Assembly: GCF_014212135.1 (NCBI RefSeq)
Contig: NZ_JACJVQ010000021.1
Location: 62,001 to 126,000, forward strand
Direction: 5' to 3'
Length of the DNA stretch: 64,000 nt
From: Cohnella thailandensis
GTDB lineage: Bacteria; Bacillota; Bacilli; Paenibacillales; Paenibacillaceae
Position numbers and translations under genes: made by a program. Each line of letters begins with the position of its first letter. The first letter of the stretch is position 1. Shown here piece by piece: positions 9,488 to 17,114 of the stretch. The notes below the pieces were generated by a model. That model worked only from the letters and a program-made list of their open reading frames with translations, was not told where the DNA came from and did not search any database.

Positions 9488-10459
9488 TCAACTGGATCGC
9501 GTTGCCCTTACTCCCGATCGTTCTATGATCGTCCCCCGAAGCCGGACGCCCATAAACGCCTTGATCTCCATCGCCAGCTGAACGGCCGCCTCGATCTCGA
9601 CCTTGCGGGTGGAGACGCTCTCCACGCTGCACCCGATCGGAATGCCCTTCTGCACGCCGAAGTCGAACAGCTCCTCGAATACCTCGCGCGAGGAACGCAG
9701 CGAATTTTCCAGGATGTCCTGGGCATGAAGCAGGTCGTTCTCCAGCCATCTCGGAATGCTGATGCCGAGCCACTTCATGAATTCGAGCGTCTTCTGCGAG
9801 CCGCACGGGGCCAGGTTGAACAGGATCGGGACCATCGGAATGCCGTTGTCCGCGCAATGATAGTAGTAGTCCGAGAGGAAATTCTTGGACGCCTCCACGT
9901 CGTAGGTCGCCTGCGAGATAAAGAACGAACAGCCGCTTTGCTGCTTGCCGGCTACCCGAAGATGCTCGTCGCCCTTGGCCTTGTGCCGCTCCGGAATAAC
10001 CACGCCGCCAAATCGCAGCCGAGGGTTCCCCTCCTTCGCCAGCCCGTAGGCGTCCGGCAGCCTCATCGTCACCGCCTGCTTGCTCGACGAGGCTCCGACG
10101 AATACCGAGTAGCGATCCTCCTTCTCGTTGTCCGCCACCCACTTCGCAAGCTCCTCCGGCGACTCCTTGCCCACGACCTTATAAATGATTTTCGGCACGT
10201 CGAACGCTCCGAGATACTCCTTGCTGTACTCCGTCGGGTCCATCGTGGACAGGTACGGGAACGGGCGGTCCTGATCGGTGCGGTCCGCTTCGTCCTGAAC
10301 GTCGTAGAGCACGAGGCCGTCGAGGCCGATATCCCGAATCCGTTCGATCTGCTTCCGGGCGATCTCGGCGATCTTGTCCGGCTCGTGATTCGTCTTGGGG
10401 GGCGTCAAGCCGTAAGTGAGGATGCCCGCCTCCCGATTGTCGATTTTATGTTTAAGCAT
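9488..10459 (-). CDS. Methylenetetrahydrofolate reductase-like protein
   Basis: A 323-residue cytoplasmic protein with the (beta/alpha)8 character of the MTHFR family (GILTYGLTPPK near residue 12, GLDGLVLYDVQDE near 46, then NGIPMVPILFNLAPCGS near 208). It should reduce methylenetetrahydrofolate or a related one-carbon substrate with FAD, feeding methionine synthesis. The ATG at 10459 has GGGAG eleven bases upstream. The LysR gene ends 139 bases upstream, and a MET-box-like palindrome in between supports a methionine role. The family assignment is from sequence impression only; it is divergent from classical MetF and could have another flavin-linked role. Confidence 0.65.
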   Translation of the reverse strand: MLKHKIDNREAGILTYGLTPPKTNHEPDKIAEIARKQIERIRDIGLDGLVLYDVQDEADRTDQDRPFPYLSTMDPTEYSKEYLGAFDVPKIIYKVVGKESPEELAKWVADNEKEDRYSVFVGASSSKQAVTMRLPDAYGLAKEGNPRLRFGGVVIPERHKAKGDEHLRVAGKQQSGCSFFISQATYDVEASKNFLSDYYYHCADNGIPMVPILFNLAPCGSQKTLEFMKWLGISIPRWLENDLLHAQDILENSLRSSREVFEELFDFGVQKGIPIGCSVESVSTRKVEIEAAVQLAMEIKAFMGVRLRGTIIERSGVRATRSS

Positions 10460-10562
10460 GTGCGCTTCTCCCTCGAAAGTTCTATACCCCAGTTTAGCAC
10501 CTCGATTAAAGGTCTTAAAGCTCTTTTTGGACCCGCGACGTATCCAATATTCTATTACTGGG

Positions 10563-10579
10563 TATAGTCTCAGGCTATA
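10563..10579. promoter_or_regulatory. MET-box-like operator for a LysR regulator
   Basis: The 17-bp palindrome TATAGTCTCAGGCTATA matches the streptococcal MetR/MtaR MET-box (TATAGTTtnaAACTATA) in both outer arms and in spacing; the differences are in the inner bases. It is located between the LysR stop codon and the MTHFR-like start, 104 bp upstream of that start. Confidence 0.6.
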
Positions 10580-10598
10580 ACAACTAACCTTCCCGCAT

Positions 10599-11501
10599 CT
10601 ATTCGTCGATCGCCTGCTTCAAAGCCTCGACGTAAGCGGCGCCCAGCTTGGAGAGCGTGACGTTCTTGTGCCCGATCCAGCCCACGTGAATCGTTTCGTC
10701 GATGTCCAGCGGCACGGGAATGATGTCGTTGCCGTTGAGATCCGCGCTCAGCACCCCGGTCGATATCGTATACCCGTTCAAGCCGATCAGCAGGTTAAAC
10801 AGCGTCGCCCTGTCGTTTACCCGGATGCTTTTCTTATGGGACAGCGTGCTGAGAATCTCCTCCGAGAAATGGAAGGAATTGTACTCCCCTTGGTCGAAGG
10901 AGAGACAGGGATACTCGTCCAGTTGCTCGATCGTGACGCTCTTCTGCTTGGCGAGAGGATTGTGAACGCTGATAAAAATATGCGGCTTCGCGACGAACAA
11001 GCTATGGAACTCGAGGTTGGCCGACTTGAGCAGCTTGTTGATGACCTTCGAGTTGAACTCGTTCAGATAGAGAATGCCGATCTCGCTTCTCATGTTGCGG
11101 ACGTCCTCGATGATCTCATAGGTCTTCGTCTCGCGCAGCGCCAGTTCATACTCTTCCAGGCCGTGCTCCCGAACCAAGCTGACGAACGCGTTCACCGCGA
11201 ACGCATAGTGCTGGGTCGACACGGAAAAATGCTGCGGAGACGGCTTGCCGCCCATGTAGCGGTTCTCCAGAAGGTCCGCTTGTTCGACCACCTGTCTCGC
11301 GTAGGAGAGAAACTCCGTCCCTTCCTTCGTCAGCGTGATTCCCTTGTTCGTCCGCTCGAAGATCGTCACGCCGACCTCCTCTTCCAGCTCGCGGATCGCG
11401 TTGGACAAGCTCGGCTGGGAGATAAACAGGCGCTTCGCGGCTTCGTTCATCGAGCCCCGGCTCGCGACCTCGATCACGTACTTCAATTGCTGCAGCGTCA
11501 C
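10599..11501 (-). CDS. LysR-family transcriptional regulator (MetR/MtaR-like)
   Basis: A 300-residue regulator. The N-terminal winged helix-turn-helix reads LKYVIEVASRGSMNEAAKRL, then FISQPSLSNAIRELEEEVG; residues about 90-295 are the two-lobed effector domain. The GTG at 11501 has GGAGGGG nine bases upstream; the longer upstream frame has no such signal and overlaps the divergent gene at 11580. The gene is directly followed by a MET-box-like site and an MTHFR-like gene, so control of methionine or one-carbon metabolism is the best inference. Confidence 0.9.
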   Translation of the reverse strand: MTLQQLKYVIEVASRGSMNEAAKRLFISQPSLSNAIRELEEEVGVTIFERTNKGITLTKEGTEFLSYARQVVEQADLLENRYMGGKPSPQHFSVSTQHYAFAVNAFVSLVREHGLEEYELALRETKTYEIIEDVRNMRSEIGILYLNEFNSKVINKLLKSANLEFHSLFVAKPHIFISVHNPLAKQKSVTIEQLDEYPCLSFDQGEYNSFHFSEEILSTLSHKKSIRVNDRATLFNLLIGLNGYTISTGVLSADLNGNDIIPVPLDIDETIHVGWIGHKNVTLSKLGAAYVEALKQAIDE

Positions 11502-11579
11502 CGGACCGTTCCCCTCCGTTCTGTGATGGATGGTTCTATTATAGCTTATTTCAGCGGACGGGAAGGAGAGAAGCTCGAC

Positions 11580-11930
11580 ATGACTTTGACGCCGATCCTT
11601 GTCGGCTTGCTCTATTCTCCAATGGTTTTTATCTCGTTGCGGCTGGACTACGCGAACCATCTCTTTTATCCGTATGTCATCGCGGCCTTATGGCCTGTCT
11701 TGTTTATCCGGAGAAAAAGGGAGCTCGTTGGTCCTCTCCTTCTATCATGCGCGGTATCTTCGATCCTGGCGACTGTATATATGGAAAATACGGGCACCTA
11801 CTTCTACCCGTTCGATCGGCTGAAGCCAACGATGGTTTGCGGACTGTCCTTGTTGTTCTGGGCCCTTCAAGCTTTGCTCCTCTTGACGGGATCTTGGGTT
11901 CGGAAGTACCTGAGCGGAAGCAAAAAATAG
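11580..11930 (+). CDS. Small integral membrane protein, unknown function
   Basis: A 116-residue protein with about four hydrophobic segments (residues 3-18, 30-43, 50-68, 84-105) joined by short polar loops; it ends in a basic tail (SGSKK). The ATG at 11580 follows GGAAGGAGAG. I do not recognise the family. It is divergent from the LysR gene and followed 20 bases later by a second small membrane protein, so the two probably form a pair. Alternative starts are unlikely because of the strong ribosome binding site. Confidence 0.75.
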   Translation: MTLTPILVGLLYSPMVFISLRLDYANHLFYPYVIAALWPVLFIRRKRELVGPLLLSCAVSSILATVYMENTGTYFYPFDRLKPTMVCGLSLLFWALQALLLLTGSWVRKYLSGSKK

Positions 11931-11950
11931 AGAGGTGGGAGTCCCCGCAC

Positions 11951-12259
11951 ATGCCGATGTGGAGGAAAGCGACATTCTGGCTTGCGCTTGCCAGCGCAGC
12001 GATCTGCTTCTGCGATTACTTGGGCAGCGGCTTGGCGAACATGATTCTGGTGCGGCTCAATCCGCTTATCGATACGATCAAGTTCGCCGAACCTTTCCAA
12101 GGCTGGATAGTCGACATCGACGCAGCCCGGAATGAGCCGAACAGCTCCCTGATCCATCTAAGACTTCCAGCGTATTGGATTCACTTTGCGAGCTTCGCGC
12201 TTGCGGGGATTGCCATCGACGGAATTATTCATTCGATCAAAAAAAGAAAGCAGCCCTAA
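11951..12259 (+). CDS. Small membrane-associated protein, unknown function
   Basis: A 102-residue protein with a hydrophobic segment at about 8-27 and another at about 74-92, and a lysine/arginine-rich C-terminus (KKRKQP). The ATG at 11951 follows AGGTGGGAG. The central part (about 30-70) is polar and could face outside. The family is not recognised; it is likely co-transcribed with the membrane protein at 11580. No clear terminator follows; a repeat array begins 80 bases downstream. Confidence 0.7.
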   Translation: MPMWRKATFWLALASAAICFCDYLGSGLANMILVRLNPLIDTIKFAEPFQGWIVDIDAARNEPNSSLIHLRLPAYWIHFASFALAGIAIDGIIHSIKKRKQP

Positions 12260-12338
12260 GCGACATTGTAGCTGCCCTCCGCTCCCTCCCAACCGAAACG
12301 CCCCTATCTCTACCTTGGATAGCGAGTTGTGAGGGGGA

Positions 12339-12624
12339 GAGATCGTTACGAATGAAATTATCTCGGCTTGCAGGGAGTGGCTCGGGGCGGAGCTCGTCTC
12401 CACTGAGACTATTTCGGCTTGCAGGGAGCGGCTCAGGGACTGAGATCGTCTCCAATGAGACTCTCTCAGCTTGCAGGGAGCAGCTTTGGGGCGGAGATCG
12501 TCTCGGATGAGACTATCTCGGCTTGCAGCGAGCGACTTGGGGGCGGAGATCGTCTCGGATGAGACTATCTCGACCTGCAGGGAGCGGCTCGGGGACGGAG
12601 ATCGTCTCCAAAGAGACTAACGAG
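12339..12624. repeat. 52-bp tandem repeat array (about 5.4 copies), each with a hairpin
   Basis: Units start at 12339, 12390, 12442, 12494 and 12546, with a partial one at 12598; the first is 51 bp and the others 52 bp. Each unit begins GAGATCGTCTC, has a 4-base loop, then GAGACTATCTC, giving an 11-bp imperfect stem, followed by CGGCTTGCAGGGAGCGGCTC. Copies differ at scattered bases. There is no ribosome binding site or consistent frame, so I treat it as non-coding. Confidence 0.9.
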
Positions 12625-12679
12625 CGGGGTAGGGTCCAGAACAGCCAAAGGTACGAAGTGTAATTAGCTCACAACGCCG

Positions 12680-12990
12680 GACACTCTCCCCCTGAGCGAA
12701 CGGGAGAGGCGACATAGCGATTGGCGACCCACCCTCCTGAGTGAATGGGAGAGGCAGCATAGCCACTGGCACCCCTCCCTCCTGACCGAACGGGAGAGGC
12801 GGCATAGCCACTGGCGTCCCTCTCTCCTGAGCGAACGGGAGAGGCGGCATAGCCACTGGCACCCCTCTCTCCTGATCGAATGGGAGAGGCGGCATAGCCA
12901 CTGGCGTCCCTCCCTCCTGAGCGAATGGGAGAGGCAGCATAGCAATGGCAACCCTCCCTCCTGACCGAATGGGAGAGGCGGCAAAGCCTA
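12680..12990. repeat. 45-bp tandem repeat array (about 6.6 copies)
   Basis: Units begin GAGCGAA(C/T)GGGAGAGG and end CCCTCCCTCCT; starts are at 12694, 12739, 12784, 12829, 12874, 12919 and 12963 (the sixth unit is 44 bp). The unit boundary can fold, since CTCTCC pairs with GGAGAG across the loop. Because 45 is a multiple of three and the unit lacks stops on the minus strand, three minus-strand frames stay open with a 15-residue repeat; this is a by-product, not evidence of a gene. Confidence 0.9.
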
Positions 12991-13010
12991 ACCAAAAAGG
13001 AAGATCGAGG

Positions 13011-13967
13011 CTACGCCCTCCCCCAACACTCCCGAGCCAATAGCTCGTAGGAGCGCAGCCGCTTCGAGTAATCCGGCACCATCGTCATGATCATGAACTC
13101 GTCCACGCCGTAGACGGCCGACAGCTCCTCCAGTTGGTCCATCACTTGGGACGGAGTTCCGAAGAGAAGCTTGCGATTGCGTTCCGTACCGCCTACCTCT
13201 TCTCCTTCCGCGGCTCCTTGCCGGAAGAAAGCTTTATTGTCCTCGGCCAGCTTGACGGCCTCCTCCTCCGTATCCGCGCAGATGGCTCCGATCGTGACGA
13301 TCGCCCGGGCTTCCTGCCGGATCGGCGAGGGGATGAACGCGTCCCGGTACGACTTCAGGATAGCCGCCCCGTCCGCGTCGCTCATGAACTGCCCGAACAC
13401 GTACCCCATTCCGTAGACGGCGGCATATTCCGCGCTTTTCTTGTTCGTGCCGAGCATCCACGCCTCCGGTTGCTCCGGAGGATTCGGACGCGCCGCGACC
13501 GGCACTCCTTCGTATTGATACTCATCCCGAAGAAGCGCCGTCAGGTCCCTCAGCTTATCCGGAACCTTGCTCACGTTCTCGATAAAATTGCCGCTAAGCG
13601 CCATGCTGGCATGCCCGTGCCCGCCCGGCGCGCGTCCCAAGCCCAGGTCGATCCGGCCCGGATAAAGGCTCGCCAGCATCCGGTACGTCTCCGCCACCCG
13701 AAGCGGACTGTAATGCGGCAGCAGCAGGGCTCCCGAACCGAGCCGGATATGCTCCGTCCGGGCTCCGATATGGGAGAGAAGCACGTCCGGCGCCGGACAA
13801 GCCAGATGCTTCATGTCATGGTGCTCCGCCACCCAGTACCTCGCGTACCCCCATCGTTCCGCCGATCTCGCCAATTGAGCCGCCTGCGCGAGCGCGTAAA
13901 CGTCGTCTTTATTTTCCAATACCGGAACCAGGTCCAGCACGCTTAATCGGATAACCTTCTTCGCCAT
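13011..13967 (-). CDS. LLM-class (bacterial luciferase-like) flavin-dependent oxidoreductase
   Basis: A 318-residue cytoplasmic TIM-barrel enzyme of the MsnO8-type luciferase-like monooxygenase group. Recognisable segments are RLSVLDLVPV at the N-terminus, the YWVAEHHD stretch near residue 46, the GSGALLLPHYSPLRVAE strand near 80 and the LGRAPGGHG motif near 110. The ATG at 13967 follows a GGGGGA stretch; the upstream in-frame start lacks one. The gene ends next to the 45-bp repeat array and stands alone. The substrate is unknown. Confidence 0.9.
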   Translation of the reverse strand: MAKKVIRLSVLDLVPVLENKDDVYALAQAAQLARSAERWGYARYWVAEHHDMKHLACPAPDVLLSHIGARTEHIRLGSGALLLPHYSPLRVAETYRMLASLYPGRIDLGLGRAPGGHGHASMALSGNFIENVSKVPDKLRDLTALLRDEYQYEGVPVAARPNPPEQPEAWMLGTNKKSAEYAAVYGMGYVFGQFMSDADGAAILKSYRDAFIPSPIRQEARAIVTIGAICADTEEEAVKLAEDNKAFFRQGAAEGEEVGGTERNRKLLFGTPSQVMDQLEELSAVYGVDEFMIMTMVPDYSKRLRSYELLARECWGRA

Positions 13968-14065
13968 TCCCGTCGTCCCCCGTTTGTTCCCGCCATTCCC
14001 GCATGATCCTAGTGTAGCCACGCTCCCGGGATCGGAGAACTCTACCCTTTATAACGGCAAAAACA

Positions 14066-14107
14066 AAAAACCTCGATAGTCCGTTTTTACCGGTTACCGA
14101 GGTTTTT
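14066..14107 (-). terminator. Rho-independent terminator of the importer 2 operon
   Basis: Perfect 10-bp arms (AAAAACCTCG and CGAGGTTTTT) with a 22-base loop, 12 bases past the stop of the GH78-like gene. The A/T tails allow it to act on both strands, but only the minus-strand operon reads into it. Confidence 0.8.
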
Positions 14108-14119
14108 CTGAAGAAGCGG

Positions 14120-16240
14120 TCAACGCCTGCCGATTCCTTCCGGAAGCTTAAGCACGATCGGATCCTCGCTCCCGTTATCCCAACCGGCCATGATCGGCCC
14201 GAACGGCGTCGGAATCGTACCCACGCAGCTGGCGATGCCGGGGATCGGGCGAGGGTCGAAGGAGATCGTTCGGTAACCCGGCTCCAGAGGCTCCACGCCG
14301 AGAACCCGGGCGACGATCCAGTGAACGGGAGTGCCCGCCCAGCTGTGGCAGAGGCTGATCCGGTAGGAATCGTAAGCCGTGTATGTCGTGAGCGCATCGT
14401 GGAAGTCGCCGTCATGCTCAAGCGTCACGCTCTCCCAGCACGTCGTGGCTCCTTCCTCCAGCATTTTGCCCCAGACTCGGGATACCGCATCCCACGCCTT
14501 CTGCTGCAGACCGAACATGGAGCAGCAATCCGCTAGCCAATATGCGGACAAAGGCGTGATCGGATCCTGCGCCTCATAGGCGCGAAGGAAAGCTTCGCCC
14601 TCCTCCCGGCCGACGTAGCCGGACAGGATGCCGAGAAGCCGGGTAATGAGCTGCTCTCCCCGCAGGAAGCGATCGGGCTCGATCTCGGGATAGCCCCAAT
14701 CGGGCAAGCCGGACAGCTCGGGAATATAGCCTCCTAGTCGCCTCAGGCGATCTCCCGTCATCCTCAGCAGCGCCTGCATCCCCAAGCGTCCTTCTTCCTC
14801 GTTCATCGGAACCCACTCGATCAAGGTCGGAGTGACGTTAAGCAGTTCGTTCGTCGCCGGATCGAGGTTGCGCTCGACCTGGCGGCAATGCCTCGCGATC
14901 TCGGTATCCAGCGAAAGGACGAACTCCTTGTCTCCCGTGTGCAGGTAATACTCCCAAATGTTGTTGAGCCACCATAGCGTGTACGCGGGGATGGCGTTCA
15001 TCCAGTAGCCCTCCGGAGTTCCCCGCCCCAGCTCTTCGATCGACCGCTTCAGCACGGACAAGTCGTCCCACAGGGCATAGTCCGCTTTGGCCGCCAAGTA
15101 GAAATCGTAGGTCCAATTGAGCCGGTCCCGCTTGATGCCGTCCCACAAGCCGATCTGGTGGCAGATCCGATTCGTATGGACGGAGATGTCGTAAATGTCT
15201 TTGAGAAGCTTCGAGTCCGTCCGGAGCGAGCCCGCCCCCTTCATCGCGACACCGACCTCTTCCGGCCGCCATTCCAGCTCGATCGGCAGCCCCTCTTCCG
15301 CCATCGCGTACAACCGGAAGTAACGAAGCCCCTGCGGCAGGGTGATCCGCGTCTCTCCCGCTTCCAAGCGGACGATCTCCGTGATGAGCCCCTCGTAGTT
15401 CGCCAGCTCCGGAAGCGATTCCGCGCCGTTCCAGACAACGGTAGCCGGATGAGGAGAATGGTTGCGGAATCGGAACCGGACGTTATATTCCCGCCCCAAA
15501 TCTATCATGCACGAGGGCAGCGAAGCGGCAGCCGAGGAAGCCCGAAGCGCCTCGTTTCTCTCCCGCCATTCCGCTTGCTTGCGTACGTGGTAGAAAATGT
15601 GCAGCTCTTGCCGCGAAGGCTCCGGAAGTTCGATAATGCCCTGCCCGGTGCCATGAAGCGATGCCGAATCCTCCGCCGCCATTACGCTCATTCCCGATGC
15701 TTCCGGGAACGAGAAGCCCGTCAACGGGCGCGCCTCGATGTCCCCGAAGCCTCCGGCGACGAACCATTCCTCCCCGTTCTCGAGATCCCCGTACGGCTCT
15801 TCGCCGAGCAGGCAGACGACGGCCGCCGCCTCCTCGCCCGCAAGCCACGAATCGTCCGTCGCGAGCCAGAACGACTCCCCGGCCAGATAGGCGATGCAGC
15901 CCGCGCTTCTCTCGTGCAGATGAATATTGATCGGGACGACCGGCATGAACGCCTCGCACCGTATCCGCAGCCGAAGCGTATGCTCTCCCGCCTCCAAGCG
16001 GGAGGGAAAGCCTTCGACCCGAAGGAAGGCGCAGACGTTGGCCGCGCTCTCCTCCATGCGTCCGACAACCATGCCGTCGAGCTCCACTTCCGCGCTTCCC
16101 GTCAACGCGATGCGGAATTCGGCTCCCGCGATAGAGCGCTCCAGCGCGAATCGCCTAACTAGTTCGAACGATTGCCGCCTCTCGCGTTCGGGATGCCATA
16201 TCCACTTCGGAATCGCGTCCTTTTGGTTTTGTGTCGCCAT
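14120..16240 (-). CDS. GH78-like (alpha-L-rhamnosidase-type) six-hairpin glycosidase
   Basis: A 706-residue protein without a signal peptide. Beta-sandwich accessory domains fill the first half; the (alpha/alpha)6 catalytic region begins near residue 345 with the motif GLWDGIKRDRLNW (about 363-375), the position where GH78 enzymes carry their acidic cluster, and a C-terminal rhamnosidase-type beta domain ends near SFDPRPIPGIAS. The usual DCPxRxE signature is replaced by DGIKRDR, so the exact specificity is uncertain. It is the last gene of the importer 2 operon, 28 bases after the permease, and probably cleaves imported oligosaccharides in the cytoplasm. Confidence 0.8.
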   Translation of the reverse strand: MATQNQKDAIPKWIWHPERERRQSFELVRRFALERSIAGAEFRIALTGSAEVELDGMVVGRMEESAANVCAFLRVEGFPSRLEAGEHTLRLRIRCEAFMPVVPINIHLHERSAGCIAYLAGESFWLATDDSWLAGEEAAAVVCLLGEEPYGDLENGEEWFVAGGFGDIEARPLTGFSFPEASGMSVMAAEDSASLHGTGQGIIELPEPSRQELHIFYHVRKQAEWRERNEALRASSAAASLPSCMIDLGREYNVRFRFRNHSPHPATVVWNGAESLPELANYEGLITEIVRLEAGETRITLPQGLRYFRLYAMAEEGLPIELEWRPEEVGVAMKGAGSLRTDSKLLKDIYDISVHTNRICHQIGLWDGIKRDRLNWTYDFYLAAKADYALWDDLSVLKRSIEELGRGTPEGYWMNAIPAYTLWWLNNIWEYYLHTGDKEFVLSLDTEIARHCRQVERNLDPATNELLNVTPTLIEWVPMNEEEGRLGMQALLRMTGDRLRRLGGYIPELSGLPDWGYPEIEPDRFLRGEQLITRLLGILSGYVGREEGEAFLRAYEAQDPITPLSAYWLADCCSMFGLQQKAWDAVSRVWGKMLEEGATTCWESVTLEHDGDFHDALTTYTAYDSYRISLCHSWAGTPVHWIVARVLGVEPLEPGYRTISFDPRPIPGIASCVGTIPTPFGPIMAGWDNGSEDPIVLKLPEGIGRR

Positions 16241-16268
16241 TTGCTCAACCGCCTTTATAGGATTGCCT

Positions 16269-17102
16269 CTACATTTTCAGCGCGCCTTGCGTCATCCCCT
16301 GGATGTAATATTTCATGCCGAAGGAGAAAATGAGCAGCAGCGGAACGGACGAGATCGCGTAAGCCGCGAACCGCGTTCCGAGGTCGGTCACCCCGAACTG
16401 CTTCGTGAAGATCGTCAGCCCGACGGAGATGACCTGAAGATCGCTGTCCCGAATCGTAAGCAGCGGCCAGATGTAGTCGTTGTAGACGCCGACCGACTGC
16501 ATGATGAACAGCGTCGCGAGAATCGGCAGCGAGAGCGGCACGACGATGCGGAGGAACACCCTCAGCTCCGCGGCGCCGTCCATCCGGGCCGCTTCGAACA
16601 GCTCGCTAGGCAAGCCCGCCATATAGGTGCGGCAGAGGAACGTTCCGAAGATCTGCCCGCCCGCCGCGCTGGAGACGATGATGACCCAAGGCGTGTTCGT
16701 CAGCCCCATGTTCTCGTACAGCACGTAGGAGGGAATGAGCGTCAGGATGCCCGGAATCATCATGATCGCGAGCATCATCAGGAACAGAACCTCCTTGCCC
16801 GGGAACGTCTTCTTGGCGAAAAGATAGCCCGATACGGCGGACAGCAGCATGACGCAGACGCTGCCGGCTACCGCGTAGCCCACCGTGTTGAGGATATAGC
16901 GCCAGATGGCGTTCAAGGCTTCGGCGTAGTTGCCCCACCTCGCCGGAGCCGGAAGCCCCCAGAAGTTGCCGAGAATCTGGGCGTTGCTCTTGAGCGAGCT
17001 TACGATCATAAACAAAATCGGCACGAGAGTCAGGAAGACCAGAATGGCCAATATCGCGACAATGGTCACTTGCCGAAGGTTGAGGTGCTCGCGGATGTTC
17101 AT
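16269..17102 (-). CDS. Carbohydrate ABC transporter permease, MalG type (importer 2)
   Basis: A 277-residue membrane protein with six membrane segments; the EAA loop reads SELFEAARMDGAAELRVFLR (about residues 163-182). The ATG at 17102 has GGAGGG nine bases upstream and lies 12 bases after the propeller-fused permease, its heterodimer partner. The operon lacks an ATP-binding subunit. Confidence 0.93.
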   Translation of the reverse strand: MNIREHLNLRQVTIVAILAILVFLTLVPILFMIVSSLKSNAQILGNFWGLPAPARWGNYAEALNAIWRYILNTVGYAVAGSVCVMLLSAVSGYLFAKKTFPGKEVLFLMMLAIMMIPGILTLIPSYVLYENMGLTNTPWVIIVSSAAGGQIFGTFLCRTYMAGLPSELFEAARMDGAAELRVFLRIVVPLSLPILATLFIMQSVGVYNDYIWPLLTIRDSDLQVISVGLTIFTKQFGVTDLGTRFAAYAISSVPLLLIFSFGMKYYIQGMTQGALKM

Positions 17103-17114
17103 GGTCGTCCCTCC

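Noticed and set aside
12339..12990. A CRISPR array
   Set aside because: Units are contiguous tandem copies without variable spacers, and no cas gene is present.
12617..12995. Three overlapping minus-strand open frames with a 15-residue repeat
   Set aside because: They come from a 45-bp repeat without stops; no ribosome binding site, and all three frames are equally open.
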